A stretch of DNA of 64,000 bases from Nitrincola lacisaponensis. GTDB lineage: Bacteria; Pseudomonadota; Gammaproteobacteria; Pseudomonadales; Balneatricaceae. The position numbers were made by a program, and so were the translations under genes. This document shows positions 34,495 through 45,632 of this stretch, piece after piece. How positions within the stretch are numbered: the first letter of the stretch is position 1; every line of letters starts with the position of its first letter. The stretch is from the NCBI RefSeq assembly GCF_000691225.1, contig NZ_JMSZ01000010.1, forward strand, positions 19,458 through 83,457, in the 5' to 3' direction. The notes beneath the pieces were generated by a model, which saw nothing but the letters and a program-made list of their open reading frames with translations, searched no databases and was not told the DNA's origin.

Positions 34495-35988
34495 ATGTCC
34501 ACACCCAAGTATCAGGATTTACGCGACTTCATGCAGATGTTGGAGCGTCGCGGCCAACTCAAACGCATTACCCAGCCGGTCAGTCCGGTTCTGGAAATGA
34601 CCGAAATCGCCGACCGTACCCTGCGTGCAGGTGGTCCGGCACTGTTATTTGAAAATCCGATTGGCTTTGATATCCCGGTTCTTGCGAACCTGTTTGGTAC
34701 GCCAGAGCGTGTAGCGCTGGGAATGGGAGAAGAGTCTGTCAGTGCGTTGCGTGATGTCGGCAAGCTGCTGGCGCAATTAAAAGAGCCAGAGCCTCCCAAG
34801 GGCTTCAAGGATGCCTGGGAAAAACTTCCGGTATTCAAGCAAGTGCTCAATATGGGGCCGAAGCTGGTGAAATCAGCGCCTTGTCAGGCGGTGGTGCTGG
34901 AAGGTGATGCAGTGGATCTGTACCGCTTGCCCATCCAGACCTGCTGGCCAGGCGATGCGGGTCCACTGGTGACCTGGCCTCTGGTGATTACCCGGGGACC
35001 CAACAAGCCGCGCCAGAATTTGGGTATTTATCGTCAGCAGCTTATTGGTCGTAACAAATTGATTATGCGCTGGCTGGCGCATCGGGGTGGCGCACTGGAC
35101 TTCCGTGAGTGGAAACAGCAGTATCCCGGTCAGCCTTTCCCTGTTGCCGTGGCACTGGGTGCTGATCCTGCTACCATCCTCGGTGCGGTGACTCCGGTTC
35201 CGGATACTCTGTCAGAGTATGCTTTTGCCGGTTTGCTGCGCGGTGGAAAGACCGAGCTGGTCAAGTGTCTTGGCAGTGATTTGCAGGTGCCTGCCAGTGC
35301 GGAGTTTATTCTGGAGGGTTACATTGACCCTGATGAAACAGCAGCGGAAGGCCCGTTTGGTGATCATACCGGCTATTACAACGAGGTCGATCACTTCCCG
35401 GTATTTACCGTGGAGCGCATTACGCACCGTAAAGATCCGATTTATCACAGCACCTACACGGGTCGACCACCGGATGAACCCGCCGTTTTGGGTGTGGCTC
35501 TGAACGAGGTGTTTGTGCCGATTCTGCAAAAGCAGTTTCCGGAAATTGTCGATTTTTATCTGCCGCCTGAAGGCTGTTCCTACCGGTTAGCGGTAGTGAC
35601 GATGAAGAAGCAATACCCCGGTCATGCCAAGCGGGTGATGCTGGGTGTCTGGTCCTTCCTGCGTCAGTTTATGTATACCAAGTTCGTGATTGTCTGTGAC
35701 GAAGATGTGAATGCCCGTGACTGGCAGGATGTGATCTGGGCCATGACAACCCGGATGGACCCGGCTCGTGACACGGTAATGATTGAAAATACACCGATAG
35801 ACTATCTCGATTTTGCGTCACCCGTCTCAGGGCTTGGATCGAAAATGGGTCTGGATGCTACTAATAAGTGGCCGGGAGAGACGCAGCGCGAATGGGGTGA
35901 GCCGATCAGTATGTCGGATGAGGTCAAGGCTCGCGTGGATGAATTATGGGAAAGCTTGGATATTTTCCCGGGAGGGAAGTGTGAATAG
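34495..35988 (+). CDS. ubiD: 3-octaprenyl-4-hydroxybenzoate decarboxylase
   Basis: 497 residues from the internal ATG ([12 protein letters not shown]), exactly the E. coli length. Decarboxylates the ubiquinone precursor using prenylated FMN made by UbiX. Visible blocks: [12 protein letters not shown], the [25 protein letters not shown] cofactor/substrate region read in parts, [15 protein letters not shown] and the [14 protein letters not shown] motif near the C-terminus. The 16 codons upstream to 34447 overlap the rho terminator and are excluded. Its stop overlaps the flavin reductase start. Confidence 0.96.
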   Translation: MSTPKYQDLRDFMQMLERRGQLKRITQPVSPVLEMTEIADRTLRAGGPALLFENPIGFDIPVLANLFGTPERVALGMGEESVSALRDVGKLLAQLKEPEPPKGFKDAWEKLPVFKQVLNMGPKLVKSAPCQAVVLEGDAVDLYRLPIQTCWPGDAGPLVTWPLVITRGPNKPRQNLGIYRQQLIGRNKLIMRWLAHRGGALDFREWKQQYPGQPFPVAVALGADPATILGAVTPVPDTLSEYAFAGLLRGGKTELVKCLGSDLQVPASAEFILEGYIDPDETAAEGPFGDHTGYYNEVDHFPVFTVERITHRKDPIYHSTYTGRPPDEPAVLGVALNEVFVPILQKQFPEIVDFYLPPEGCSYRLAVVTMKKQYPGHAKRVMLGVWSFLRQFMYTKFVIVCDEDVNARDWQDVIWAMTTRMDPARDTVMIENTPIDYLDFASPVSGLGSKMGLDATNKWPGETQREWGEPISMSDEVKARVDELWESLDIFPGGKCE

Positions 35989-36721
35989 ATACAGGCTGCG
36001 TTTGATCAGCAGCGAACGATTGAACCGTGATGTATATCGGGTGCGTCTGGACTATGCTGCGCTTGCAGCCGAGGGCGTCAGCTTTAAAGCCGGACAGTAT
36101 CTGGAGCTGTTCCTGCCAGACGGGCGCAGTGCTTATTTCTCGATAGCTTCAGCGCCTGAGGCAAGCGCATTTCTGGAGTTGCATATCCGCGAAATGCCGG
36201 AAAGCGATTTGAATCGTGCGCTGATGTTGCATCTGCAACAGGCCGATTCCATAGAGCTTTGTATGGCGATGGGCCAGTGTCATCTGGTTGCTGAAGAGCT
36301 GGCGACGGGACAGGTATTATGTTTTGTCGCGGGCAGTACCGGATTTGCACAGATTAAAAGTATGGTTGAGCACTTGCTGCATTGTGGTGCTACTCAGCCG
36401 ATGCGCTTTTACTGGGGGGCGCGGGAAGCGGATGATCTGTATCTGGATGCACTGGCGCGCCAATGGGCGGCAGATTATCCGAACTTTGAATACATTCCGA
36501 TTATATCCGGCGATGATGTCGACGCAGTGGATGAGCAGAACTCCTTGCCTGCCAGGGTTGCACGGGATCTGACCCAGCCTGCGGAGGTCCGCGTCTATGC
36601 CTGTGGGTCACCGGGTATGGTGTATGCGTTAGTGGATGCACTGGAAGCGTGTGGTGTCAGTGAGAGGCAAATACATGCGGATGTATTTGCCTATGCACCA
36701 AGACCTGTTCGTCAGGCTTGA
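35981..36721 (+). CDS. fre: NAD(P)H-flavin reductase, Fre-like
   Basis: 246 residues from the GTG at 35981, with GGAGG seven bases upstream. This start overlaps the ubiD stop by eight bases; the in-frame ORF further upstream lies wholly inside ubiD. Ferredoxin-NADP reductase fold: FAD-binding barrel with GQYLELFLP and YFSIASAP, then the NAD-binding [16 protein letters not shown] and a C-terminal [12 protein letters not shown]. It supplies reduced flavin, and pairing with ubiD, as in E. coli, suggests a link to UbiX/UbiD cofactor reduction. The N-terminus lacks a [2Fe-2S] domain. Confidence 0.9.
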   Translation: MNRYRLRLISSERLNRDVYRVRLDYAALAAEGVSFKAGQYLELFLPDGRSAYFSIASAPEASAFLELHIREMPESDLNRALMLHLQQADSIELCMAMGQCHLVAEELATGQVLCFVAGSTGFAQIKSMVEHLLHCGATQPMRFYWGAREADDLYLDALARQWAADYPNFEYIPIISGDDVDAVDEQNSLPARVARDLTQPAEVRVYACGSPGMVYALVDALEACGVSERQIHADVFAYAPRPVRQA

Positions 36722-36732
36722 ATCATCGATCT

Positions 36733-36764
36733 GCCTGTGTCAGCCCTCAGATGACACAGGCTTT
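36733..36764. terminator. Terminator between fre and hemY
   Basis: A perfect 10-bp stem (GCCTGTGTCA, 36733-36742, with 36752-36761) and a nine-base loop, followed by TTT. Lies between two converging genes. Confidence 0.75.
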
Positions 36765-36790
36765 CCCGCAAAGGCTTAATCTTTCCCGTC

Positions 36791-38050
36791 TTACTCTGCC
36801 GCGTTAAGCGCAGGCTGAGGTGTTGGCAGATTTGGCAGCCCTTCTGTCATTTGCCGGAAGGTTTGATCCCTTACCTGCGTTGCCCGCTCTGGCTGCTCCA
36901 GCTGCTCCAGCAATCGTGCTAGTTCTCCGCAGACCTGCAAATTGGCTTCAATTTCCAGGCTGCGTTCATAAAAGCCAACCGCTTCACTCCACAGGCTGCA
37001 CTGCGCTGCCAGGCGAGCCAGGGTCAGATAAAGACCTGGACTTTGCTCATGCTGGCTAAGCCAGTGCTGTGCTTGCTGATACAGCTTGCGTGGCTTGTCG
37101 CTTTTCAGCAGGCCATAGAGAGGTGCCAGTGTCTCGCTCCAGCGCTGCTCAAGACGTTGTCTGAGTAAGGTTTCTGCGGGCTTATAGCCCTGGACCGCCA
37201 TCAGTTGGTCCACATACTCGGCAACCACTTCATCATAGCGCGACGCTGTTTCGGGGAAAGTGACCCACAGGCTTTGCAGGTGACGCACCTGCTGCTCGGG
37301 CTCCAGGGGAGCGCCTGCTGCAGGTATGCGCTGTTTTTTTAACAGATGCAACAGGGTTTCCTGTTCCAGTCGTGCCAGTCGGTCTGCGGTCATGACCTTA
37401 TTGCGGCGTAGCTGTGGCAGAATATCGGCTATGCCTTGCCAGTCATGCAGTTGACTGCAGACCTCTACCAGCAGGTTCAGGATCTGCTTGTTGTTGGGTT
37501 GCTTGCGTCTCAGTTTCAACAGATTAGCCAGGGCGGCTTCAAGCTGGCCCCGGGAGACCTGAATCTGAGCCTGGGTCAGGCTGATCGCCAGGCTGGCTTC
37601 AGGCATCGCCTGTTGCGCTTTTTTCAGCAGATCATCAGCACCTGTGGCATCACCGTTTTCCTGAGCGGCCTTGGCTGCTGCGATCAGGTTAATGATGGGC
37701 ATATCGGCATCTGCGGCTGAGCGGGTTAACGTACGTTGTGCTTTTTGCCAGTCGCCTTCAGATAGTGCGAGCAGTCCCTGCAGTGTTTTCTTGCGTGCAC
37801 TGCGTTGCCGGCTGGCTGAGCGCCAAAGCCGGAAGCGACCGCCAGGCAGGCGCAGATTGAATAACAGGTTTAGCATCAGGTGTAGCAGAATAAAGGCCAG
37901 TAATACACCGACAATAAACACCCACAGCGTGGTTTCGACAGTGGTGTAATTGTAGGCCAGCAGTACATAGCCAGCGTCAGTGACCATCATCTGGCCAGCC
38001 CAGGCGCCGACAACCAGTGTCAGCAGCAGCAATAGGAACAGTCGCTTCAT
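36791..38050 (-). CDS. hemY: HemY, tetratricopeptide membrane protein of the haem operon
   Basis: 419 residues. An N-terminal region with two transmembrane helices (about 1-20 and 38-62) and then helical repeats of TPR type. This is the gammaproteobacterial HemY of unproven function, unrelated to the protoporphyrinogen oxidase of the same name in Bacillus. Last gene of hemC-hemD-hemX-hemY, its start overlapping the hemX stop by four bases. Recent models place HemX/HemY with the tetrapyrrole pathway as scaffold or regulators. Confidence 0.92.
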   Translation of the reverse strand: MKRLFLLLLLTLVVGAWAGQMMVTDAGYVLLAYNYTTVETTLWVFIVGVLLAFILLHLMLNLLFNLRLPGGRFRLWRSASRQRSARKKTLQGLLALSEGDWQKAQRTLTRSAADADMPIINLIAAAKAAQENGDATGADDLLKKAQQAMPEASLAISLTQAQIQVSRGQLEAALANLLKLRRKQPNNKQILNLLVEVCSQLHDWQGIADILPQLRRNKVMTADRLARLEQETLLHLLKKQRIPAAGAPLEPEQQVRHLQSLWVTFPETASRYDEVVAEYVDQLMAVQGYKPAETLLRQRLEQRWSETLAPLYGLLKSDKPRKLYQQAQHWLSQHEQSPGLYLTLARLAAQCSLWSEAVGFYERSLEIEANLQVCGELARLLEQLEQPERATQVRDQTFRQMTEGLPNLPTPQPALNAAE

Positions 38051-39312
38051 CCCTGACCTCCTTCACGCTTCAGGCGGCGGAGTTCATTGATATGGATCTG
38101 CAGTGCTTCCAGTGACGCGGCTACGGAGGGAACTTCAGGGGCAACGTTGACCTGTTTCAGCTCTGCGATGCCCTGCAGCAGCGCCTGGGTCGTCGCATCC
38201 TTGGCTTCAAAGTAGTCCTGAATCCACTGATGTGCCTTTGTCAGGCTGGCATCATAGGCTCCCTGTCTGCGCTGTAACAAGGCATGTTGTGCCTGCTCCA
38301 GCATCAAATGCAGATTTTGCTGCAGATAATAACTCTGTTCCGGCGACAGTAGCGGTTCGACAGGTTCATCGCGGTGCTGAATGATAACCAGCTGTTCCAG
38401 TTTACCTAAAGCACCTGACAGGGCTTCGCGTGCGCCGGCTCCCCAGGTTTCGCGAACTGCTTCAGGGGTGATCTCTTCCAGCAGGTCGGGCAGTCTGTGG
38501 CGTTCAGTGACTGGAATCATGCGCAGATTGACAACCTGGCTGTTCAGTGCGCTCAGTCGCAGGAACACACCTTCGGTGTCGACCCGGGGGATGGCTTCCA
38601 GTGCAGAGATGTCCTTCGCCAGAGCTTCGCGGACCTGATAGAGGGCAACATCATCGGCTTTATGCAGCACTTCGTCGGCTGCACGCAGCAGTGCCAGAGC
38701 ACCAGCTGCGCTTTGTTCCATCAAAATACGCTGGTTGGCCAGCCGCAGCAGGTATTCGGCTTCGGCCAGTAACCAGTCTTTTTCAGAAATCATTTGCTGT
38801 GCCTGAACCTGGCGAATGCTCTGGGTCAATCGCTCTTGCAGGCTATCAATATTACGCTGACCCGCTGCAGTCTGTTCCTTGAGCTGGCCGAGTTGCTGGT
38901 TGACGCTGGCGGCCTGCTCGCTGACTGTGGCAACTGTGCGGGCAACATCACTGGCATTACTGGCCAGTCGGCTCTCTATCTCGGCGCTCAGTGTGACGGT
39001 CTGCTGTTGCAGTTGTTGTTGCTGCATGAACAGGTAACCGGAGACACCGATAGCAGCCAGGGCAACGACCAGAGCAATGCGTCCGGGCCAGACTGATGGT
39101 TGAGCGTCAGTAGTTTTGGTCGTGGGCTGAGAAGAGGCGGCTTCCCGGGTCTCAGGCTGTTCGGGTTGCGTCTCCGCGGTGGCAGAGGTTGTGTCGGAGA
39201 CGGGGTCAGTCGTGTCTGCCGGGCTGTGTGCCTGAACGTCGGCGCTATCAGTCTGAGAGGTTGAGGTGTCGGTATTATTGTTTGAGTCGTGCTTGTCAGA
39301 TCTGTTTGTCAT
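38047..39312 (-). CDS. hemX: HemX, membrane protein of the haem operon
   Basis: 421 residues from the ATG at 39312. A Ser/Thr/Asp/Gln-rich disordered cytoplasmic head of about 75 residues, one transmembrane helix (about 80-98) and a periplasmic coiled coil and helical domain. Formerly called a uroporphyrin-III methyltransferase, but it has no methyltransferase motifs. The start overlaps the hemD stop by 17 bases; the longer ORF runs further into hemD with no family support. Confidence 0.9.
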   Translation of the reverse strand: MTNRSDKHDSNNNTDTSTSQTDSADVQAHSPADTTDPVSDTTSATAETQPEQPETREAASSQPTTKTTDAQPSVWPGRIALVVALAAIGVSGYLFMQQQQLQQQTVTLSAEIESRLASNASDVARTVATVSEQAASVNQQLGQLKEQTAAGQRNIDSLQERLTQSIRQVQAQQMISEKDWLLAEAEYLLRLANQRILMEQSAAGALALLRAADEVLHKADDVALYQVREALAKDISALEAIPRVDTEGVFLRLSALNSQVVNLRMIPVTERHRLPDLLEEITPEAVRETWGAGAREALSGALGKLEQLVIIQHRDEPVEPLLSPEQSYYLQQNLHLMLEQAQHALLQRRQGAYDASLTKAHQWIQDYFEAKDATTQALLQGIAELKQVNVAPEVPSVAASLEALQIHINELRRLKREGGQG

Positions 39313-40117
39313 GCCAGCTGTTCCAATCCATTTCCGGGAGAATGGCCCGGACCATTGAGTAGTCATCCGGTCCTGAAGCAACCTTGATCTGCTGATATCC
39401 CAGATTTTCTGCGATCTGTGCGATACGCTTACTGGGAACCACTAACAGCGTGTGGTACAAGGTTTGAAACCGGCCTGCCAAATGGCCAGAGATCAAGGTC
39501 TGCAGATTGGTCAGTCCTTCACCACTGGTAATCAGTAAAGCTGACGGTGCTGCATCCACAAGTTTCTGTTTCAACGTTTGTTCAGAATAACTGGGGCAGC
39601 GGCGATAGTAAACCGTACCATAGTCAACCTTGGCGCCGCGTGCAGTGAGAGTATCGCGCATCAGATCCCGACCACCGTCACCGCGCAGAATCAGAATGCG
39701 CTGATCCTCTACCTGTTGCATCTGCGGTGTCGCCAGCAGGGTTTCAGAATCATAGCCGTCGGCACAGCACCAGGCATCGAATCCCAGTGCTTGAAGCTGT
39801 TGGGTTGTTTGCTGTCCAATGCCGATCCAGTCAATGCCGACAGGGCGTTGTGGCCAGTAGTCATCGATTTTTTCTGCGCCCAGGCGCGCGGCATTGGGGC
39901 TGACAAAGATCACCTTGGCATAGAGATCCAGGTCCAGCAGGCAGTGTTTTAATGCGCTATACAGCTCTGAGTCATCGGTTACGGCTTCGAGGTAGAGCAG
40001 TGGCAGGCTGATGGCGGTGCCACCCAGTGATTCAATCAGCTGGCATTGAGCGACATTCTGGTCGCCCGGGCGGGTGACCAGAATTGATTGGCCCTGCAGT
40101 GGTCCCTGAACTGCCAT
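39296..40117 (-). CDS. hemD: Uroporphyrinogen-III synthase
   Basis: 273 residues. Cyclises hydroxymethylbilane with ring-D inversion to uroporphyrinogen III. The family is weakly conserved; visible are SILVTRPGDQN at the start, LILRGDGGRDLM (about residue 140), YYRRCP and LLITSGEGLTNL, which match the two-domain HemD fold. Four bases separate it from hemC. Confidence 0.92.
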   Translation of the reverse strand: MAVQGPLQGQSILVTRPGDQNVAQCQLIESLGGTAISLPLLYLEAVTDDSELYSALKHCLLDLDLYAKVIFVSPNAARLGAEKIDDYWPQRPVGIDWIGIGQQTTQQLQALGFDAWCCADGYDSETLLATPQMQQVEDQRILILRGDGGRDLMRDTLTARGAKVDYGTVYYRRCPSYSEQTLKQKLVDAAPSALLITSGEGLTNLQTLISGHLAGRFQTLYHTLLVVPSKRIAQIAENLGYQQIKVASGPDDYSMVRAILPEMDWNSWHDKQI

Positions 40118-40121
40118 GATA

Positions 40122-41057
40122 TTAACCCCGTTCGCTGTAGACCTGCTTTAAAATGCGATCGGCACCTGCTGCCAGCAGGCGTTCGGCCAGCGTGATGCCC
40201 AGTGCTTCAGCCTGATCAGTCGGACCACTGATTTCGTCCCGCAGTACCTGGCTGCCATCCGGCAGGCCGACCAGGCCGCGCAGCCAGAGCTGATTATTGG
40301 GCATGAGCTCGGCATAGCAGCCGATCGGAACCTGACAGCCACCTTCCAGACGCCGGTTCATGGCTCTTTCCGCCAGAACACGACTGGCAGTTTCTGCATG
40401 GTGCAAGGGTGCCAGGAGTGCCATCAGCTCCGTATCATCACTACGGCATTCAATACCGACAGCACCCTGGCCTCCGGCAGGCAGGCATTCTTCCGGTGGG
40501 ATTTCACGGCGAATGCGGGCATCCAGTTTCAGGCGCAACAGGCCCGCAGTGGCCAGAATGATGGCATCAAACTCTCCGGCATCAAGTTTGCCCAGACGTG
40601 TCTGGACGTTACCGCGCAGACTGCTGACTTTCAGGTCTGGGCGACGTTCACGCACCTGTACCTCGCGGCGTAATGAAGAGGTGCCGACATGGGCGCCCTG
40701 TGGCAGGTCATCGAGTGAGTCATAGTGGTTGCTGACAAAGGCATCGGTGGGGCGCTCTCGGGGGCAGATTACTGCCAGGCCCAGTCCCTCAGGAAACTCC
40801 ATTGGAACATCTTTCATGGAGTGCACAGCGATGTCAGCGCGGTTTTCCAGCATGGCGGTTTCCAGTTCTTTTACAAACAGACCCTTGCCGCCTATTTTCG
40901 CCAGGGGGGTATCCAGTATCTTGTCGCCCTGCGTCACCATGGTCACCAGCTCTACCTGTATACCCGGATGATGGGCTTCCAGCTCGGCTTTCACATATTC
41001 TGCTTGCCAAAGCGCCAGCAGGCTGCGACGTGTTGCGATACGGATGGTTCTGCTCAT
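40122..41057 (-). CDS. hemC: Porphobilinogen deaminase (hydroxymethylbilane synthase)
   Basis: 311 residues from the ATG at 41057, beginning [22 protein letters not shown]. Polymerises four porphobilinogen molecules on a dipyrromethane cofactor bound to Cys in the [11 protein letters not shown] motif (about residue 242). VHSMKDVP and SSLRREVQ are also present. The ORF upstream to 41135 overlaps the promoter. Divergent from argH across about 150 bases, as in Pseudomonas. Confidence 0.97.
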   Translation of the reverse strand: MSRTIRIATRRSLLALWQAEYVKAELEAHHPGIQVELVTMVTQGDKILDTPLAKIGGKGLFVKELETAMLENRADIAVHSMKDVPMEFPEGLGLAVICPRERPTDAFVSNHYDSLDDLPQGAHVGTSSLRREVQVRERRPDLKVSSLRGNVQTRLGKLDAGEFDAIILATAGLLRLKLDARIRREIPPEECLPAGGQGAVGIECRSDDTELMALLAPLHHAETASRVLAERAMNRRLEGGCQVPIGCYAELMPNNQLWLRGLVGLPDGSQVLRDEISGPTDQAEALGITLAERLLAAGADRILKQVYSERG

Positions 41058-41154
41058 AATGGAGTCCTGTTGCCCTGAGTGCCAAAATTCAGCCACGAAT
41101 TGTAGCAGATTAACCTGCCGGACAATAAACCACACGCCATTGTGCGGCCAAGAT

Positions 41155-41163
41155 TGCTATAAT
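41155..41163 (+). promoter_or_regulatory. Extended -10 promoter of argH
   Basis: TGCTATAAT is a perfect extended -10 element 45 bases upstream of the argH ATG at 41208. A poor -35 is typical of this class. Confidence 0.65.
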
Positions 41164-41207
41164 GGTCGCATTTTTAGTCAGCATGCCAGTTCATGGAGAG
41201 TCATATT

Positions 41208-42608
41208 ATGAGCAACAAGACCAATCAGCAGTGGGGCGGGCGGTTCTCAGAGCCGACAGATGCCTTTGTTGCCCGCTTTACCGCATCAGTGGATTTCGAC
41301 AAGCGTTTGTATAAACAGGATATTCAGGGATCGGTTGCTCATGCACGCATGCTGACACGTGTAGGGGTGCTGTCCCAGTCTGAATGTGATGATATTGTGC
41401 GTGGTCTGGGTGAAATCCGGGTTCAGATTGAGCGCGGTGAGTTCGAGTGGTCTGTGGCACTGGAAGATGTGCACATGAATATCGAGGCTGCCTTGACGCA
41501 GAAGATCGGTATCACCGGGAAAAAGCTGCACACGGGGCGTTCGCGCAATGATCAGGTGGCGACTGATATCCGGTTGTATCTGCGTGATGAAACCGACCTG
41601 ATTCTGGATGAAATTTCACGTTTGCAACAGGGGTTGCTGGATCTGGCAGAACAGGAAGCCGAGACAGTCATGCCAGGCTTTACCCATTTGCAAACGGCCC
41701 AACCGGTGACTTTTGGTCATCATTTAATGGCCTGGTTCGAGATGCTCAGCCGTGACTATGAGCGCTTTGTCGATACACGCAAGCGCATCAATGTCATGCC
41801 ACTGGGAGCAGCGGCACTGGCCGGTACAACCTATCCGATTGATCGTCACTATACGGCCGAGCTGCTGCAGTTCTCGGCCCCTGCAGGTAATTCGCTGGAT
41901 GCCGTATCGGATCGTGACTTTGCCATTGAGTTCTGTGCCGCTTCCAGTCTGTTGCTGATGCACCTGACGCGGATGTCAGAGGAGCTGGTGCTCTGGGCGT
42001 CAGCGCAGTTCAATTTTGTTAATTTGCCGGATCGCTTCTGCACCGGTTCTTCCATTATGCCGCAAAAGAAAAATCCGGATGTGCCGGAACTGGTGCGTGG
42101 TAAAAGTGGCCGGGTCTACGGACACCTGTTTTCACTGCTGACTCTGATGAAGTCTCAGCCGCTTGCCTATAACAAGGATAATCAGGAAGACAAAGAGCCG
42201 CTGTTTGATACAGTGGATACCGTCAAGGGGTGTCTGCGGGCGTTCGCTGACATGGTGCCTGCACTGGAGGCGCGCCGTGATGTGATGCGTGAGGCGGCAC
42301 TGCGTGGCTTCTCGACAGCAACCGATCTGGCTGATTACCTGGTGCGCAAAGGCGTAGCGTTCCGTGATGCGCATGAGATTGTCGGCTTGTCCGTTGCCTA
42401 TGGTATCCGTACCGGTCAGGATCTGGGGCAGATGACCCTGGACGAGCTGCGTCAGTTCTCTGAGGTGATTGAAGCAGATGTATTTGAAGTACTGACGCTG
42501 GAAGGCTCTGTCTCTGCACGTGATCATATCGGTGGAACCGCTCCTGCCCAGGTTCGCCATGCAGTGGCTGCCGGGCGCCAGCTGTTGCTTAGTCGCCAGG
42601 CCGGTTAA
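41208..42608 (+). CDS. argH: Argininosuccinate lyase
   Basis: 466 residues from the ATG at 41208 ([13 protein letters not shown]). Splits argininosuccinate to arginine and fumarate, last step of arginine synthesis. Motifs: [12 protein letters not shown], the fumarase-superfamily signature [12 protein letters not shown] (about residue 280) with the catalytic Ser, and HLQTAQPV. An ATG five codons upstream (41193) is the alternative but lacks a ribosome-binding site. Not clustered with other arg genes. A hairpin at 42624-42651 follows. Confidence 0.97.
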   Translation: MSNKTNQQWGGRFSEPTDAFVARFTASVDFDKRLYKQDIQGSVAHARMLTRVGVLSQSECDDIVRGLGEIRVQIERGEFEWSVALEDVHMNIEAALTQKIGITGKKLHTGRSRNDQVATDIRLYLRDETDLILDEISRLQQGLLDLAEQEAETVMPGFTHLQTAQPVTFGHHLMAWFEMLSRDYERFVDTRKRINVMPLGAAALAGTTYPIDRHYTAELLQFSAPAGNSLDAVSDRDFAIEFCAASSLLLMHLTRMSEELVLWASAQFNFVNLPDRFCTGSSIMPQKKNPDVPELVRGKSGRVYGHLFSLLTLMKSQPLAYNKDNQEDKEPLFDTVDTVKGCLRAFADMVPALEARRDVMREAALRGFSTATDLADYLVRKGVAFRDAHEIVGLSVAYGIRTGQDLGQMTLDELRQFSEVIEADVFEVLTLEGSVSARDHIGGTAPAQVRHAVAAGRQLLLSRQAG

Positions 42609-42623
42609 GGGTCTGCACGAGGT

Positions 42624-42651
42624 CAGGGGGCGGTGGTTTTTCCGCCCCCTG
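42624..42651. terminator. Hairpin between argH and the dCache chemoreceptor
   Basis: A perfect 10-bp GC-rich stem (42624-42633 with 42642-42651) with an eight-base loop between converging genes. The T residues are in the loop and none follow the stem, so termination is likely but weaker than at other sites here. Confidence 0.6.
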
Positions 42652-42654
42652 GCT

Positions 42655-44565
42655 TCACACCTTGAAGTGTTTGATCCTGTTCTGCAGATCATTTGCCAAT
42701 CTGGCCAGCTCATCTGCGGCTGTATTCACCTGCTCTGTGCTGCCAGACGTCATTTCTGCGACATCTGTGATCAGGCTGATATTCTGATTAATCTCATCGG
42801 CCACCTGCGACTGCTGTCGGGCTGCTTCCGCGATCTGTACATTCATCTGGTTGATGGTCTCGATGGCTGTCACGATCTGGTTCAAAGCGTTATCCGTATC
42901 CTGGCTGCTTGCCACGCTGGAAGCCGCTTTGCTGTTGCTTTGGGTCATCGATGTCACTGCCTGTTCTGCTCCTTGCTGTAACCGCTCAATCATGTGCTGA
43001 ATGTCCACGGTGGCATTTTGGGTTCGACTTGCCAGTGTTCTGACTTCATCGGCTACAACGGCAAATCCGCGTCCCTGTTCGCCGGCGCGCGCGGCTTCAA
43101 TAGCCGCATTCAATGCGAGCAGGTTGGTTTGTTCTGAAATGTCTCGAATCACATCCAGGATTTTACTGATCTCCTGGCTGTGCTCAGAGAGCTGGTGAAT
43201 GGTTTCGGTGGCCGATACCAGGTCATTGGCCAGTGTCTGAATTGCTTTCTGTGTCACCGCCAGTTTTTGCTTGCCCGTAGCCGCAAGGTCATTCGCAGCA
43301 CTGGCACTGAACGAGGTTTGATCAGCATTATCTGCGACTTCACTGACGGTAGCAGTCATTTCATTCATGGCGGTCGCCACCTGAAGGGTTTCAGACTGTA
43401 CGCGCCGTGCCTGGTCTGACGTGTCAGTGCTGGATGCGGATAATTGCTCTGCTGCCGCTGCCAGCTGCACAGTGGCCGCACTGACCTGACGAATGAGATG
43501 CTGAATGTGTTCAGCAAAATGATTGAATGAGCTGGCCAGGTCAGTCAGCTCATCACGCCCTTTGGTATCCAGTCGTGCTGTCAGGTCACCGTCACCCGCA
43601 GCAATGTTGCTGAGGCTTGCGGCGGTCTCCCGTAAAGGGTAGATAATACTGCGTGCCAGAACAGCTGCCATGATCAGGCCGAGGATCAGGGAAAGAGCGC
43701 CGATACCTGCAATACGCAGCAGTGCTTGCTGATAGTGTTGCACATATTCAGATCGGTCGATCTGTAGTTCAAGGACACCGATGGCTGTGCCGGAAAAATC
43801 GAATATCGGGCGAGCCATGACGGCCCAGCTGTGATCATCCTGTTCATACGTGCTGGTATGAATATCGCCTGACTGAATGCGACTGAGCTGATCGGGTGTC
43901 AGGCGGGTGTTGCTGCTCAGTGTTGATGCAAAGGTTTCAAAGCCACTCTGTGTGGTAATGTGCAGCGCTGCCCTGGCATCAAACCGTTCGGTGAAGCGGT
44001 CAAAAAAATCCTGCCCGAAAGAGAGCCCGACTTCTGCTGAGCCAATATGACGTTGCTGGTGGTATACCGGCAAGACACCTCTGAGCCCGATACCGGCCAC
44101 GCCTCGCTCAAGCCCGCTTTGAGGTCGTTGCAGCTGGTTGGCGAGTACGACTGTTTCACGGAAACTGCTCAGGTCATCATCATACCTGTCGAGCTGATGT
44201 AGTCTCAAATAGGAGGTGGCCGGAGGCAGATGAAACTGAAACTGCTGAATGTTGTATTGAGTCTGCAGTGCCTGAAAAACCGGCAGGGTCAGTTCCATGA
44301 GCTGGGTGCGGTCCCGCTCGGCCAGGGCTGCACTGATTCCTTTGCTGCTGATGGATGCCGTGGTAATACGCAGGGCTTGCTCGGCTGTTTCCTCAATAGA
44401 GGATAATAATGCGTTATGCAGGTCTTCAAGTTGACGGCTTTCCGCGCGCTGTGTGATATTACTGAGCAGGCTCAGGGTGGTCGGAATAATGGTAGCGATG
44501 ACCAGGATCAGCATTGAGGCTGTTCCCAGTGCCAGGCGTGTCGAGATACGGATATTTCTGAGCAT
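42655..44565 (-). CDS. Methyl-accepting chemotaxis protein with dCache_3-type sensor
   Basis: 636 residues from the ATG at 44565; ATGs at 44574 and 44592 are alternatives without better ribosome-binding sites. Transmembrane helices about 10-30 and 290-312 bound a periplasmic sensor of about 260 residues. It contains [26 protein letters not shown] and [15 protein letters not shown] (read in blocks), the signature of the dCache_3 helical/Cache family. Then come HAMP (about 315-365) and the signalling domain with [20 protein letters not shown]. Ligand unknown. It shares the signalling tip with the haem chemoreceptor, so both join the same array. Confidence 0.92.
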   Translation of the reverse strand: MLRNIRISTRLALGTASMLILVIATIIPTTLSLLSNITQRAESRQLEDLHNALLSSIEETAEQALRITTASISSKGISAALAERDRTQLMELTLPVFQALQTQYNIQQFQFHLPPATSYLRLHQLDRYDDDLSSFRETVVLANQLQRPQSGLERGVAGIGLRGVLPVYHQQRHIGSAEVGLSFGQDFFDRFTERFDARAALHITTQSGFETFASTLSSNTRLTPDQLSRIQSGDIHTSTYEQDDHSWAVMARPIFDFSGTAIGVLELQIDRSEYVQHYQQALLRIAGIGALSLILGLIMAAVLARSIIYPLRETAASLSNIAAGDGDLTARLDTKGRDELTDLASSFNHFAEHIQHLIRQVSAATVQLAAAAEQLSASSTDTSDQARRVQSETLQVATAMNEMTATVSEVADNADQTSFSASAANDLAATGKQKLAVTQKAIQTLANDLVSATETIHQLSEHSQEISKILDVIRDISEQTNLLALNAAIEAARAGEQGRGFAVVADEVRTLASRTQNATVDIQHMIERLQQGAEQAVTSMTQSNSKAASSVASSQDTDNALNQIVTAIETINQMNVQIAEAARQQSQVADEINQNISLITDVAEMTSGSTEQVNTAADELARLANDLQNRIKHFKV

Positions 44566-44723
44566 ACAAGTCATTCCGTGTGTCTGAGTCAAGATCTGAC
44601 TCTTATTATTCTAATTAAGTTGTTTTAAATGTAATTCAAGCACACTTTGTATGCATATCCAATTGCACCTTTGGTCCTGATAGGTCAAAGCAAAAATTTA
44701 TCTTTGAGCAGGTTTGATGTCTT

Positions 44724-45632
44724 ATGTTGGCAGTTGTGACCGTCCTTTGGCCGGTTTTTGCGTTGTTGGTATGCGGTGCGGTGATGCGGCGCTTTCACTT
44801 TCCGGGTGAGGGTTTCTGGGTACCTGCGGAAAAACTCACCTACTATTTCCTGTTTCCAGCCCTGCTGATCCACAGTCTGAGTCAGGCCAGCCTGTCAGGT
44901 CAGGAGTCCTTGCGCCTGATGTTAGCGGTGTTGCTGTTGCTGGCGGCAGGTACCCTGATCTGTTATTTGCTGCAGCGCTTTTTGGCACTGGGTGGGCCAG
45001 CATTCACGTCTTTTTATCAGGGCAGTATGCGTTTTAATACCTTTGTGGCGCTGGCTGTTTCGGCAGCGCAATTTGGTTCTCAAGGCATCGCTTTGGCGGC
45101 TGTTATTGCGGCAGTAATGATTCCGACGTTGAACCTGTTGTGTGTGCTGGTGTTTGCGCAGCACTCCGCGCAGCGGCCAGGTCTGTTGGGCGTGCTGCGT
45201 ACGCTACTGACTAATCCGCTGATATTGGCCTGTTTGGTGGGTATTCTGCTGAATATGGCTGGGGGATTGCCAACCCTGATGCAACCATTCTTTGTGCTGT
45301 TATCGCAAATGGCACTCCCTCTGGGGCTGTTGTCGGTGGGGGCAGCGCTGAATCTGGCAGCCTTGCGCCGTTCTGGTCAGGGACTGCTGTTTTCGATCCT
45401 GATTAAATTGATGCTGTTTCCGTTGATGGCCTGGGGGATTGGCTGGATCTTCGGGCTGTCTGCGATGGCGCAGGGCACGCTGATTATTTTTGCCAGTATT
45501 CCGACCGCGACATCTGCGTATATTCTGGCACGTCAGTTGGGAGGGGATGCGCCCCTGATGGCGGCGATTATCACGGCGCAGACCTTGATATCCATGCTGA
45601 CCATCCCGTTGTGGCTGGCTCTGTTGCTGTAA
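44724..45632 (+). CDS. Auxin efflux carrier (AEC) family transporter
   Basis: 302 residues with about ten transmembrane helices in two halves of five, typical of the AEC/BART fold. N-terminal WPVFALLVCGAVMRRF and the middle SQMALPLGLLSVGAALNL are characteristic. Bacterial members carry malonate, malate and related organic anions, but the substrate is not predictable. No ribosome-binding site is obvious; TTGAGCAGG lies 13 bases upstream. It is alone on its strand. Confidence 0.85.
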   Translation: MLAVVTVLWPVFALLVCGAVMRRFHFPGEGFWVPAEKLTYYFLFPALLIHSLSQASLSGQESLRLMLAVLLLLAAGTLICYLLQRFLALGGPAFTSFYQGSMRFNTFVALAVSAAQFGSQGIALAAVIAAVMIPTLNLLCVLVFAQHSAQRPGLLGVLRTLLTNPLILACLVGILLNMAGGLPTLMQPFFVLLSQMALPLGLLSVGAALNLAALRRSGQGLLFSILIKLMLFPLMAWGIGWIFGLSAMAQGTLIIFASIPTATSAYILARQLGGDAPLMAAIITAQTLISMLTIPLWLALLL